In this document: one piece after another, positions 12,181-21,580 of the stretch | Position numbering within the stretch: the stretch's first letter is position 1 | Layout: each line of letters begins with the position of its first letter | NCBI RefSeq assembly: GCF_025370935.1 | Contig: NC_133491.1 | Span: 11,084,530-11,148,529, forward strand | Source of the DNA: Choristoneura fumiferana | Taxonomy: Eukaryota; Arthropoda; Insecta; Lepidoptera; Tortricidae | DNA length: 64,000 bases | Direction of reading: 5' to 3' | The notes under the pieces: model-generated | The model's database searches: none | The model's input: only the letters and a program-made list of their open reading frames with translations | What the model was told of the DNA's origin: nothing | Program-made: the position numbers and the translations under genes

Positions 12181-12593
12181 ACTAAAACAACAACCTAATA
12201 ACAATAACAAAAAACATCGCCCGTTGTCTCCTTGGCAGTATCATTTGCCACGACCTACATACGCCTTTGCCACGCGGTCTAGACGCATGCGCGCTAATTA
12301 CAGGCCGCAGTGACAGATGGCTAAAACTAGAATTAAAATGCTCTGATCTAATCGCGCGAGATGCGCACGAGTGGATTAGACTGCGCCACTGAAAAGATGA
12401 ACGCCGACGAAATATTTGTTCGAAATTCGGTGAGACTTGGAGCGGGTTGTACAAAACCAAATTAATCATGTACCAACCTTTTAGAAAGAATGAAATACAT
12501 TTATTCACAACACAAGACACAACAATATTATTAGGTGCGATAATGGTGCGGTTGTAGTGAGATAGTATTGCGGTTATTATCATAGTCAATTTC
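12181..12593. other. Non-coding; one NRF1-like site
   Basis: GACGCATGCGCG at 12292-12303 approximates the NRF1/Ewg site. The 138-codon minus frame here is not recognised as protein. Confidence 0.4.
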
Positions 12594-12680
12594 GTCATGA
12601 TTTCTTTTGCAAATGTATGGGATTAAATAGTAGCAAAAAGGTTCCACCTTAGTACGTAAAATAGTTTCCTCGATTGCACT
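12594..12680. repeat. Rep-G right-half relic
   Basis: GTAGCAAAAAGGTTCCACCT and then TAAAATAGTTTCCTCGATTG, aligned with the right half of Rep-G at 4.4 and 23.9 kb. Confidence 0.45.
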
Positions 12681-12784
12681 TAAATTAGGAATATCGTGGC
12701 AATCTATATTGCGTTTTGATTGAATATAATCTATTCAATAGATGAACATGAATTTAAAAAATTAGATGTCAATATCAACGCTTG

Positions 12785-12962
12785 CTAATATTAAAAACGT
12801 AAAAATTATTCTGTCAGTCTGTTAGCTTTTCACGCTTAAACCGCTGAACCATTTTAAATGATATTGGGTATGAAGATAGTTTTGAGGCCCACGTATGGAC
12901 AGCTTTTACCCACGGAAACTAAGCTATTGCTAAGAAGCAAACGGAGTCGCAAGCAACAGCTA
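12785..12962 (-). repeat. Rep-J relic
   Basis: CTTAAACCGCTGAACCATTT followed by a body ending CGGAGTCGCAAGCAACAGC, the diverged right-hand terminus of Rep-J (minus strand). Confidence 0.55.
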
Positions 12963-13355
12963 GTATTAAGTAATTGATTGTTTCGGGTGTTTACGAAGAT
13001 TTATAGATACGGATTAACTACAGCATTTTTCCTATTGCTACTTGTTACCAAACATTAAACATAGTTTAATAGCTAAATTCTGGTTGGTTTTTAATTTCCG
13101 TAAAATAAGTCAGTGACTAATAATCTTTCAGTTCCGAAAAATGTGGCATATTTGTTTTTTCGCCGTTTTTCCAGAAACTGACCATGATGACACATTTAAT
13201 ATTGGAAAGTCCCGGTTGGCAGAGATAGCAAAAGCCACGTGCGATCGCTTAGTCAACAAAAGATTATTTCAATTGTAAACAATTTAGTTTTTTTTCAAAC
13301 AGGGCGAGAAAAGGGCTGGTGGTTTACTTAACGGTAGATAATCATCTTTTGGACC
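12963..13355. other. Non-coding, nothing recognised
   Basis: No supported feature. Confidence 0.5.
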
Positions 13356-13375
13356 AGATGGATGGATGGATGGAT
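13356..13375. repeat. (GATG)n microsatellite
   Basis: About four GATG units immediately beside Rep-A. Confidence 0.7.
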
Positions 13376-13568
13376 TTTTCTGTTGTGTTTCGGCGTGGAG
13401 AGTAAGACAGCCGGTGAAATTCCAGGCACTTGAGGTATCCCATCTTAGGCCTCTAGGTTGGCAACGCATCTGCGATACCCCTGGTGTTGTAAATGATTAT
13501 GGGCGTTGGTGATCTTTTACCATCAGGAGACCCACTTGCTCGTATGCCATCCAGTCGAATAAAAAAAA
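13374..13568 (-). repeat. Rep-A copy, long subtype
   Basis: Reverse complement of 33.06-33.26 kb: AGACAGCCGGTGAAATTCC, AGGCCTCTAGGTTGGCAACG, TTACCATCAGGAGACCCACT, ending CCAGTCGAAT plus an A-run. Conservation with the 33 kb copy is high. Confidence 0.85.
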
Positions 13569-13614
13569 ATGGATTGCAGATGTACTGCCAGCATCCAGAG
13601 GTAGGATCATTCAA

Positions 13615-13856
13615 AACAGACGACCGGATAACCCAGTGGTTAGAAAACCTGAGTACGAAGCTTGAGGTCCCTAGTTCGATCCGCGCTCGGAGCAGATATT
13701 TGTATGAAAGATATGAATGTTTGTTCTCATGTCTTGGGTGTAAAGGGTTGGGTGTTAAGTATTTATCTATGTATGTTTATCCGTTGCCTAGTACCCATAA
13801 GTCAATTGTTGTCAAGTGTGCCGTGATATTTATTATTATTTATTTATTTAATCATC
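13615..13856 (+). mobile_element. SINE-2 (tRNA-headed)
   Basis: Head GACGACCGGATAACCCAGTG, then CTACGAAGCTTGAGGTC-like words and B-box GTTCGATCC. Body TTTGTTCTCATGTCTTGG, 3' words CGTTGCCTAGTACCCATA and GTGCCGTGATATTTATT, and an ATTT-rich tail. It is about 240 bp and collinear with 24.3 kb. Confidence 0.85.
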
Positions 13857-13877
13857 ATCATCATTTTCTGCCTGTAA

Positions 13878-14033
13878 ACGTCCACCGCGTGGGCAGTAAT
13901 TGGGGCGTGCTTCGCGCAGTATCAGAGCACTCTCAGTGAATACTTTTAAATACAGGCTTGATAAGATTTTTTTAAAACAATTACACAAGCTAACAATAAT
14001 ATGCATGCATAAGCTGCCTGTGCATTACAAATA
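13878..14033 (+). pseudogene. CR1/Jockey-type LINE C-terminal relic
   Basis: One frame encodes ALSVNTFKYRLDKIF and LHK near 13925-13990, homologous to APSVNSFKNRFDKYF at 49.1 kb. The trailing DNA also matches: ACAATAATATGCATGCAT, CTGTGCATTACAAATAA. Only the last part of the RT ORF and the 3' UTR remain. Confidence 0.6.
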
Positions 14034-14162
14034 ACTAGTTTTTGCCCGCGACTTTGTCTGCCAAGAGTTGGTTTAGATATCGCTATCCAATTTTCTGAGA
14101 TAAACACTAACTTTTTCCTTTCCAAGGTCTCAAAATATCTCCATACCAAATTTCACCTAAAG
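14034..14162 (+). repeat. Rep-J relic, directly abutting LINE relic
   Basis: CTAGTTTTTGCCCGCGACTT, then GGTTTAGATATCGCTATCC and an ACCAAATTTCACCTAAA end. The right terminus is lost. Confidence 0.6.
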
Positions 14163-14747
14163 TGACAGAGTTCTTTTCGCGTTTCAATATTAATACGCAT
14201 ATTATTAATTGTCCTGAGGGCCTAGCTTTCACCTATAAGCTCATCATACATTTTAAACGTAATTTCGCATGCAATATCCAAACCACTCAGAGGCGACCCA
14301 CTACTCGATATGCTATGATAACACATAGATGTAGTGAAAAAAGTTCTTACACAGGCCAACAATCAATCTTATGTCACTGTCATAAGGACTTTGACATGTA
14401 AAACATTTCTCAGTTCGACTGTACTAGACTTTTTTCAGAATCAAGATGGACTTTGACATAATTCGGTCAATTCCCTGTTCATTAATTCTGCTAAGTAGTA
14501 TTACTCAGTCGTTTACGAAACGGGCCAAAACGAATAAAAATGTCATTAGGTATTAAAGATATAACGCCCCTTTATCAATGTTATGACAATTTGTAATTTA
14601 AGATTTGGCTCTGAAGCTATAAAAAGTATTCGGTGTTTGTTTTAGTCTTTTAGTTAGTTTTTGCCCACATTTTATTAATGATAAATATTAATAGCCGTAC
14701 TTTGTTCAGATTTATAATTGTATATTAGCTAAATGGTTTTCTTAATA
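14163..14747. other. Non-coding, nothing recognised
   Basis: A short CAGTTCGACTGTAC at about 14411 resembles a Rep-G end but is isolated. Confidence 0.5.
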
Positions 14748-15025
14748 GTCGTGGTGGTCTAGTGGTTTAGCCTGGGGGCTCTCAAGCAGAGGACTGTGGG
14801 TTCAAACCCAGCCTGAGTTTTTCGAAATTCATAATATGTAAAATTACAATCGAAATTTACCACGAGCTTGTGAGGAAAGCTGCACAAATCTACGAAGGAA
14901 TTCAATGGTGTGTGTGAAGTTTCCAATCCACAGTGGGCCCGCGTGGGATCTGCGGCCCAAGCCATTCTGTGAGGTCTGTGGCCAGCAGTGGAACGTATAT
15001 AGGGTGATGATGATGACCATGATGG
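14748..15025 (+). mobile_element. SINE-1 copy
   Basis: tRNA-like head with A-box TGGTCTAGTGG and B-box GGTTCAAACCC (about 14751-14812). The body ends GGCCAGCAGTGGAACGTATA followed by GGGTGATGATGATGA. It is collinear with the minus-strand copy at 6.0 kb. It is not a functional tRNA gene: the head runs straight into the SINE body. Confidence 0.88.
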
Positions 15026-15204
15026 TATTAACTAAGTATCCAGTGTAGATTCTGCTATGATGTATATAGGTTGCTAAATCAGGAACTCACGACTAACTGT
15101 ATATTTATGGTATGGAGGTAGAGATGCGGATAAACTTAAGTGCATGGTAGTACGTATTAGTGATGTAACGAATATTCAAATTTGCAGACGATTGTGCGAA
15201 TATT

Positions 15205-15415
15205 TTGTGAATGAATTTGGCCTCCCCCGTAGATCTCCAGTTGCTTCGGTTGGAAACGGCCTGCATTCATCGTGAACCCGCGGTTTTAACAATGTCATCC
15301 GTCCATCTTGTTGCTGCACGTCCTACGTTGCCGATTCTCGGGCTCTATTCGAGAACTTTTCGGCTCCAACGGCTATCTGTTCTTCATGGGATATGGCCTA
15401 CATGGGAATATATAA
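15205..15415 (-). pseudogene. RTE-type LINE C-terminal relic
   Basis: The minus strand encodes GRAATRWTDDIVKTAGSR, a stop (TGA where the family has a Trp codon), then MQAVSNRSNWRSTGEA. This matches the RTE C-terminal pattern GRPPTRWTDDLVK...W.AA..R..WR..GEAY. It breaks off before the tail. Confidence 0.7.
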
Positions 15416-15436
15416 ATTAACCGTAATAAATTATCG

Positions 15437-15598
15437 AAAATACAAACTGAAACATAGATGCACAGAAAAACCAGAAAAATAGACCAGCGCTGGGAATCGA
15501 ACCCAGGTCCTTGGCATTCCGTGCCACATGCTATACCGCTACACCACCGCTGGGCAGGGGTACAGACACGAATTTCTCCTATGCACCACATATCTCAG
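15437..15598 (-). mobile_element. SINE-3, inverted 5' part
   Basis: Minus-strand tRNA-like head at about 15480-15560: A-box TGGTGTAGCGG, B-box GGTTCGATTCC. It is followed by TTTTTCTGTGCATCTATGTT and CAGTTTGTATTTTCGATA. It lies head-to-head with the plus-strand 3' part that follows, and the two share a segment of about 35 bp. Confidence 0.75.
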
Positions 15599-15737
15599 CT
15601 TGTTTGTTTCTTATTTAGTAATTTTTTTTCTGTGCATCTATGTTTCAGTTTGTATTTTCGATATGGGTTTTACGGGATGACCGTAAAAGTAACAAAATTT
15701 GGAGTTGAAATAAAAAATACAAAATAACTCCAAAAAC
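15599..15737 (+). mobile_element. SINE-3, 3' part in sense orientation
   Basis: CTGTGCATCTATGTTTCAG, TTTTACGGGATGACCGTAAA, AAATTTGGAGTTGAAAT and CCAAAAACCAATCTTA, matching 35.84-35.93 kb. Together with the inverted head this is one insertion by inference. Confidence 0.75.
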
Positions 15738-16369
15738 CAATCTTAACAAATTAATAGTAGCATGACAGTTTTAGTTATAATGGCCAGCAACTGCTTTAAA
15801 CTAAACACGAAGTTGACTGAAAAAAAAATGTTGAAGGATGTTATTGTATTGGATTGAGACCAAATATAAGGTTTTTAATTATGTTCATCAGTTTTTGGGT
15901 GACTCTGTGCATGAAATTATCAATTTCGAGCTAATAACGAATAATGTATTGTTTAATACTTTACTGTCTGTACTTTTTGTTACTATTCTTGCATTGTCAT
16001 TTAACTTACACGTGTTAGTGTTACCAAATGTTAGTCAATCCGACTTCTCGCAGTGGGTCAAAATGAACGTGTATAAAAGGGTTTAACCGAACAACAAACC
16101 AAAGCAAGTTAAATAAAAGTTAAGTACACCACTGCAGCGTACACCACTAGTAGCGTATATTTCCAACTAATATTACCTACAAATTAGAAAGTGATTCAAT
16201 TTGTTAAATTATGAATGTTTCCAAATCAATCTACTGTGTTCAATCTACTTTGCGTTATTCATAGAATAGTCAGAAAACCAGTGAAGTTACTGACATAATA
16301 TTATTATGATACATTCTAATATTATAATAATACTTATAATAGCCTTCTAAGGCTCTACGGCTGGTAATC
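15738..16369. other. Non-coding, nothing recognised
   Basis: An 82-codon plus frame (15838-16086) has a hydrophobic stretch but no recognised domain or gene context. Confidence 0.45.
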
Positions 16370-16412
16370 CTCTAGCGTTGCGGGTGTCCATGGGTGTTAC
16401 TTACCATCAGGC
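16370..16412 (-). repeat. Rep-A fragment
   Basis: Reverse complement contains CCTGATGGTAAGTAACACCC and ATGGACACCCGCAACG. Confidence 0.6.
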
Positions 16413-16939
16413 TTACTTTACTTACTCGTTGTACCCAGCGGATGCTCGTAATTTTTTTGTTACTCATGATTTTTTCCGCCAAAGCCATAATTTTTTCAGA
16501 TTTTTTAAAACACCTCACCGGTCACCTGTATCTCTTTCGGTTAGGTTAGAATGGTTCCATAACAATACTGATAAATTTATATTTAACTAGCAATATAGAT
16601 TATGGATTGTCATACTAAAAACTAGCGCTGCGGGTTGCCATGGTAACACATTGAGTAGGTATAGCCCTTCTTGCCTCTTTCGGCACTACAATGTTTCTAT
16701 TCTTTATTTCTTTCTTTTTACTCGTACTTAAAGATTATGTAAAGTTGTTCTATTGTTTTTTGTTTAAAGTGCTGTGCCTTTTGGCAATTAAATTATTGTT
16801 ATTCTCAGTCAGTAAGTACTTCTCTAAGAATGCATTTGCGTCAACTTAAGCGCGTTTTGTCAACAGGAATTTGATCATTGGAACTACGATACGAGCTCGT
16901 TAGTTCCTCGAGAGATTCCTTCACTAAATAACAATAAAA
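16413..16939. other. Non-coding, nothing recognised
   Basis: No supported feature. Confidence 0.5.
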
Positions 16940-17090
16940 TACGTCACCACATTCTCCCGCCGTTTGTGCGCCGGCGATTGTTTCAGCTGTTTACTAAACA
17001 AAGCGGGGCAATATGGCTGCTCTGACGTCACTAGTGACGTCACGGCTTTCGTGCGAACGGCGCGTGCGCTGCTGAAGGATTCATCGCACA
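16940..17090. promoter_or_regulatory. Promoter-like GC island with paired CRE sites
   Basis: A local GC-rich, CpG-containing patch in AT-rich DNA. It holds two perfect TGACGTCA (CREB/ATF) sites at 17023-17030 and 17035-17042, which form one 20-bp palindrome TGACGTCACTAGTGACGTCA. It is preceded by GGCAATATGGCTGC (YY1/Pho-like) and followed by GAACGGCGCGTGCGC (NRF1-like). A good splice-donor match, AAG/GTACGTAAGT, lies at about 17350, so a non-coding first exon is possible on the plus strand. No coding exon was found, so this is inference from motifs only. Confidence 0.4.
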
Positions 17091-17464
17091 TTTAAAAGTA
17101 AAAAGAATTAAGTATACCAGCCATTTTGTTGTTTAAACTTTATGCAAGTTGTTTTAGGTTCAAATTTGATTGATTTCTGATTGAGATTTTCTGTTTTTTT
17201 GTTTTAATGCATAATGTTATGTTTACGCAGTGTTGATGTGTATTTTCGTTTATCGTTGGCTCTCATTAATTTAAGGACGAGGATGACTTGATTAAGCGGA
17301 TTATGCCTTTTATAAGAAATATTTGAAGTTGCAAAGTACAGCTTTTGAAGGTACGTAAGTACTTCCAAAATCTCACTGTGGTTATTTTGTTCATTACTAG
17401 TTGAGATGCAGACGAGATCTAGCTGAATACGAGCTTCTGACTCTAGGTACCAAGTAGGTACCTA
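17091..17464. other. Non-coding; possible transcript start region
   Basis: Holds only the candidate splice donor noted with the upstream island. Confidence 0.35.
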
Positions 17465-17590
17465 CAGTTACCACAAACAAAGCGTGCAAAAATATCTGAT
17501 CTGATACGACTCTATATTTCTAGGGCCGGTATAGGACGTGTCAGATATTTTTGCGCGCTCACTGTGGCAGGATATTAATGCAGGTGATTG
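17465..17590. mobile_element. Tc1/mariner-like MITE, diverged
   Basis: Flanked by TA. Ends CAGTTACCAC and CAGGTGATTG. The inside carries AATATCTGATCTGATACGAC and GACGTGTCAGATATTTTTG, the reverse complement of the copy at 42.89 kb. 126 bp, non-coding. Confidence 0.75.
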
Positions 17591-17744
17591 TATGTACAGC
17601 ATGACTTTTGACTAGTCTCTCGATAGAAATTGATTTCAATAACAACAAGAAACAATACCTTATCTCTGTAATGTTTAGTGTTGCGTTTGCGTACCCTAAG
17701 TTGCCTGCCATAAAACCCTATTAGTGAGGGTCCGGATCTTTAAT

Positions 17745-17795
17745 AGGGGTCATTTCAGACGCAGGACGTCCACTGTTGGACATAACATAGGCCTG
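17745..17795 (-). repeat. RTE LINE 3'-end fragment
   Basis: Reverse sense reads AGGCCTATGTTATGTCCAAC then AGTGGACGTCCTGCG, the tail zone of the RTE C-terminal block. Confidence 0.4.
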
Positions 17796-18084
17796 TTGCA
17801 AACGCAACTGTTTTTATTTATCACTTATGTTTTAAATTTACACATAAAATTACTTACGCTGTAAAGCAAAATCAAAACGCACTACAGAGGGCATGACGTT
17901 AAAATTTTGAGCAATCACAGCTTCGCATGTACTAAAATATAAAGCTATGTAACCGTCAAAAGATACACATTCTTTTGGCACTCCTATGTACACCAGCTAC
18001 CTCCGAAATTATAACAGTCGAATCTTTATCGAAGTTTTATTCAAGCATCGCTAGAAAACCCTCTACTTCAGCAGCCAGGGTTTC
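17796..18084. other. Non-coding, nothing recognised
   Basis: No supported feature. Confidence 0.45.
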
Positions 18085-18190
18085 GGCAGCTACAGGCCCT
18101 CCCCATATACCTCCAGTTGCTTCGGGTGGAAGCAGCCTGCATCCACTGTGAACGCGCTGCTTTAACCAGATCATCCGTCCATCTCCTCAA
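18085..18190 (-). pseudogene. RTE-type LINE C-terminal relic
   Basis: Minus strand encodes RWTDDLVKAARSQWMQAAST then RSNWRYMGRA, the same block as at 15.2 kb. It is truncated on both sides. Confidence 0.65.
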
Positions 18191-18414
18191 TCAATTCAAC
18201 GATTATTTTACAATAAGGAGAAAGAGGGCCACCTAAGCAGATCTGAGCAATGTCAGACGAGTACGAAGCAACAATACCATGTTCCTGAGGATGTTGCCTG
18301 AACGTCTCGGCTGCCATTTTATATATACAGTTTTGTGTAGGTAGAGACTTTTTATTTAGGCAGACAGGCTGAAATAAAGTATTTCTATGGTACTTTAACA
18401 AACAATTACTTTTA

Positions 18415-18530
18415 CACAATTCAATTCAATTACTTTAAGTACTGAATTGAATGACATTGTTTACTTTAATTTATTTGAATTGTATTAATTGAATTGATTT
18501 AATTTAATTGTAATTTTATAATTTGTCATG
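18415..18530. repeat. Low-complexity AATTG/AATTCA tract
   Basis: Repeated CAATTCAATTCAATTA and GAATTGATTTAATTTAATTG words; very AT-rich. Confidence 0.6.
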
Positions 18531-18944
18531 TATTATTTATAATCAGATATAAACGAATCTTATATGAAAAAGAAAAAAATCTAACAATTTAGTTTTTAAA
18601 GTTTTGTGTTTAATTAAAAAAAATGGATCGTTTTATAAGGTCCGAAATAAATGCATTTGTTTATTACATTTGAAGCTAGACGCCTCAGTATGTGACCATG
18701 TTGTATATATACAAACCCACATGTTAGTGATCAGCAATCTTATCCTTATCAGAGCACAAACACAGACATCAACGCACATCTGTCCGTCAGAACAGCTTTT
18801 GTTCAAAATAAAGGTGTTTACACACAAAAGTGCATCCACAATGCTAGTCTGACACTATCTAATTGTTCCATCTTTTTATCCGTTTTGTGAGCGAGGTTGA
18901 AACTAGGACTGTTGTAAGCAAAAGTGTTTCAGTTTGATGATGAT
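18531..18944. other. Non-coding, nothing recognised
   Basis: Two opposite-strand short frames are shadows of one another; neither is recognised. Confidence 0.5.
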
Positions 18945-19110
18945 TCAATTTTAATTTTTCATGTCTTTTTGTTCTTCACGTCTAAACCGCTCAATCGGTT
19001 TAGATGAAATTCGGTATACAGGTAGATTAAGTCCCGGGCATGGATATAAAATAGTTTTTATCCCGGGAAAACGGAAAAGGACGGAGTCACCGACTACAGC
19101 TAGTGAATAA
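18945..19110 (-). repeat. Rep-J relic
   Basis: GTCTAAACCGCTCAATCGG, GATGAAATTCGGTATACAGG, TTTATCCCGGGAAAACGG, ending GACTACAGCTAGTG. Confidence 0.6.
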
Positions 19111-19728
19111 TAACTTACAATTTATGTAATTTAGGTTTTTTATTGCTGGTTTAAATTTGTTCACGTTTCATTTATTAACCTCTTAGGCCACAGGGTTTAT
19201 GTCTTTGAGAAGTAATTTATATACTGCAAATAAAAAAGATCGTTTGTCTGTACCGCCTTTATGATTTCTTTTATAATCTTCTTCGATTTTCAAATTATAT
19301 ACAAAAATAGAAAATTAAACCAGGTGTACATCTAATTGTTTTGATACATGTACGGTAGTTAGAAGACAGATAACTTTATTTAATGGCAACAAATTTTATT
19401 CACCATAACAAGTAAGTTTTGCAAGTATCTATAATCTTTTCTATAACTTTTTTCTATTTTTTTTACGTGTCAAAGTCAAAGTCAAAATATCTTTATTCAA
19501 TTTAGGCTATAACAAGCACTTATGAATGTCAAGAAAAATCTACCACCGGTTCGGAAAAACCTCTGCTGAGAAGAATCCGGCAAGAAACTCAACGAGGTAT
19601 ATATATTTTTTTTTAAAACAGATTTACAATATTATTAAATGATACGTATACATCACAAGTATTTAACACAACTTTATTTTTAACACAGTAGGTTCGCTAT
19701 TTGAAGGGATCGCTAATGCGGATCGGAA

Positions 19729-20334
19729 TTATTTCCAAATATCCCTGTCCATGATATAATCATTAACTTTATAATACGCCTTTGATATTAATTTCTTCTT
19801 GACAATAGATCTGAATTTTGTATCCGTTTCATTTGTAATATTTTTTGGAATTTTATTATAAAAACGTATGCAATTTCCCAGAAAAGACTTTTTGGTTTTA
19901 GCCAGTCTGTAAGATGGAACTTTAAGCTTCCCTGTGTTTCTAGTAGCCTTTGGCTTATCGACGTTAGTGGGAAAATCACATATGTTCTTCCTAACATACA
20001 TGATTATTTCAAAAACATAAAGCGACGGCAGGGTTAGGATATCTGTTTCCTTAAAAGATCTTAAAGATTCACGCGTCTTCAAATTATAAATTGCTCTAAT
20101 TGCTCTCTTTTGTAAGATAAAAATTGACTCAATGTCTGCAGCAGATCCCCATAAAATAAGGCCGTACGAAATAATGCTATTAAAGTAAGCAAAATACACC
20201 AACCGTGCCGTCGCCACATCGGTTAGCTGCCGTATTTTCCAAACTGCAAAAGCAGCAGAGCTCAATCTACCCGCGATTGCTGTGACGTGAGGTCCCCACT
20301 GTAGTTTAGAATCGAGCGTTATTCCTAAAAATAC
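19729..20334 (-). pseudogene. LINE reverse transcriptase, C-terminal part after frameshift
   Basis: Continues the RT in another frame: LGITLDSKLQWGPHV, then the thumb-region words YGLILWG and IFILQKRAIRAI typical of Jockey/CR1 elements. The C-terminal block has FLGNCIRFYNKIP. It stops at 19729, about 260 bp before the element's 3' end. Apart from the upstream shift the frame is open for about 200 codons, so the copy is not very old. Confidence 0.88.
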
Positions 20335-20972
20335 TGTGATTTTACAAATTCAATAGTTTGACCATTTAACTTTATATTAGAAACTGAATTCGAGCTAGAT
20401 GAATTTATCAACGAGAATTTAATACATTTAGTTTTCTTAGGATTTAGTAACAAATTATTGGCAGCAAACCATGCGGATATCACGGACAGGGTTTCATTGG
20501 GCTCAATGAAGTCGGTATCTTTTCTACTAACCTTGAACAGTAAAGACGTGTCGTCAGCAAACATAACTATACCCGACTTTTGGCTTACCATATAAGTAAG
20601 GTCATTTACATAAATAAGATACAGGAATGGGGCAAGAATGGATCCTTGAGGCACTCCCATTTCGACCACAGATCCCTCCGATACCGTTCCGTTAATCGCT
20701 ACCTTTTGCTTTCTTTGTGTGAGGTAAGATTTAATGAGTTCTAAAGCGAGGCCACGAATGCCATAAAAATTTAACTTACAAATTAAAGTATCATGATCCA
20801 CACAATCAAAAGCTTTTGAAAGGTCGCAGAATACACCTATAGCGTCATGTGATTCCTCCCAAGCTTGCAATATGAATTTAACTAAACTATGACCCGCGTC
20901 TGTAGTAGACCTGCCTTTTGTGAATCCGAACTGCTGTGGATGCATGATTTTATGGGTAAATGGTAAATGGTT
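20335..20972 (-). pseudogene. LINE reverse transcriptase, N-terminal part of the remaining ORF
   Basis: Encodes the RT catalytic domain that copies element RNA at the target site. Counting from Met at 20945, motifs appear in order: QFGFTKGRSTTDA (5-17), motif A FCDLSKAFD (39-47), motif B GVPQGSILAPF (97-107), motif C FADD (129-132; two of the three catalytic Asp), motif D LNPKKTK (167-173). The frame also reads upstream of this Met (NHLPFTHKI), so that Met is internal, not the start. Near 20335 a 1-bp shift ends the frame in stops, while motif E (LGITLD) continues in the next frame. Confidence 0.9.
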
Positions 20973-21167
20973 AACGTGTGTAAATGGTTAGTAAACTAAA
21001 AATAAACTTTTGTATAGCTAGGTATAAGGCACCGCGTGCCAAAGCATGTCATAAACGTATATGGAATATCTAAACCAGCTGCGTATCTTTTATGATCAAG
21101 TTTATGTATGAGTAGATATATACGACGAGTCCTAGGTTAAATCTACCGGTGTATAACGCGAGCAAAA

Positions 21168-21214
21168 TAAATAATTAAAACATAGATCGTACTCGTCAAA
21201 CTGAACGACATTAG
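21168..21214 (+). repeat. 46-bp repeat shared with 45.84 kb
   Basis: AATAATTAAAACATAGATCG, TACTCGTCAAACTGAACGAC and ATTAGT are found identically at 45834-45881. I do not recognise the parent element. Confidence 0.7.
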
Positions 21215-21309
21215 TTCAGTGACTTTTAAAAATAATTAGTTTTTTATTAGGTACACTTTAAAGTTTATTCGAAGAAGCTAATTAAAGCAAAATGTTAGAT
21301 GTTTGTAGC

Positions 21310-21580
21310 GTGACAGGCGACGTCAGTTGGAGCAGCAACATTGATAGCAGTATTTATCTTGTATGAATAATGTAACCGACCGTTCAATATCTCAAAAACG
21401 GCTAAACCGATTTTGATCAAAACATGTCTAAGAACCATTGCTAGAAAACCTGATGTCAAATTAAAAAAAACACATTCAAATCGGTCCACCCGTTTAAGAG
21501 CTACGGTGCTACAGACACGCAGACACACATAGCGGTCAAACTTATAACTCCCCTCTTTTTGCGTCGGGGGTTAAAAAGGG
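21310..21580 (-). repeat. Rep-I repeat
   Basis: Reverse sense begins TTTTTAACCCCCGACGCAAA, GAGGGGAGTTATAAGTTTG, then CACCGTAGCTCTTAAACGG and GGTGGACCGATTTGAATG. Related copies at 43.2 and 59.5 kb. Confidence 0.75.

Larger units (their letters stand above)
19471..20973 (-). mobile_element. 5'-truncated CR1/Jockey-type non-LTR retrotransposon
   Basis: 1.5 kb minus-strand LINE holding the RT finger/palm, thumb and C-terminal segments and a 3' UTR. It ends in TTGAATAAAGATATTTTGAC plus repeated TTTGAC units (19471-19500), a microsatellite-like end typical of CR1-group LINEs. The endonuclease and any ORF1 are missing. ACGTGT flanks it at 19465-19470 and 20974-20979, a short candidate target duplication. 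One frameshift splits the ORF. Confidence 0.88.

Noticed and set aside
12182..12598. 138-codon minus-strand ORF
   Set aside because: No domain; low-complexity and cysteine-rich chance translation.
13493..13939. 148-codon plus-strand ORF
   Set aside because: It runs across Rep-A, SINE-2 and a LINE relic, so it is a chance fusion of repeats.
14748..14822. tRNA gene (A- and B-box present)
   Set aside because: The tRNA-like head continues into the SINE-1 body and GATGAT tail, and the fold is degraded; it is a SINE head. The same applies at 6209-6282, 13617-13690, 24297-24370, 26180-26252 and 15480-15560.
15838..16086. Small membrane protein (82 codons, hydrophobic stretch)
   Set aside because: Hydrophobic runs are common in translated AT-rich DNA; no conservation evidence or gene context.
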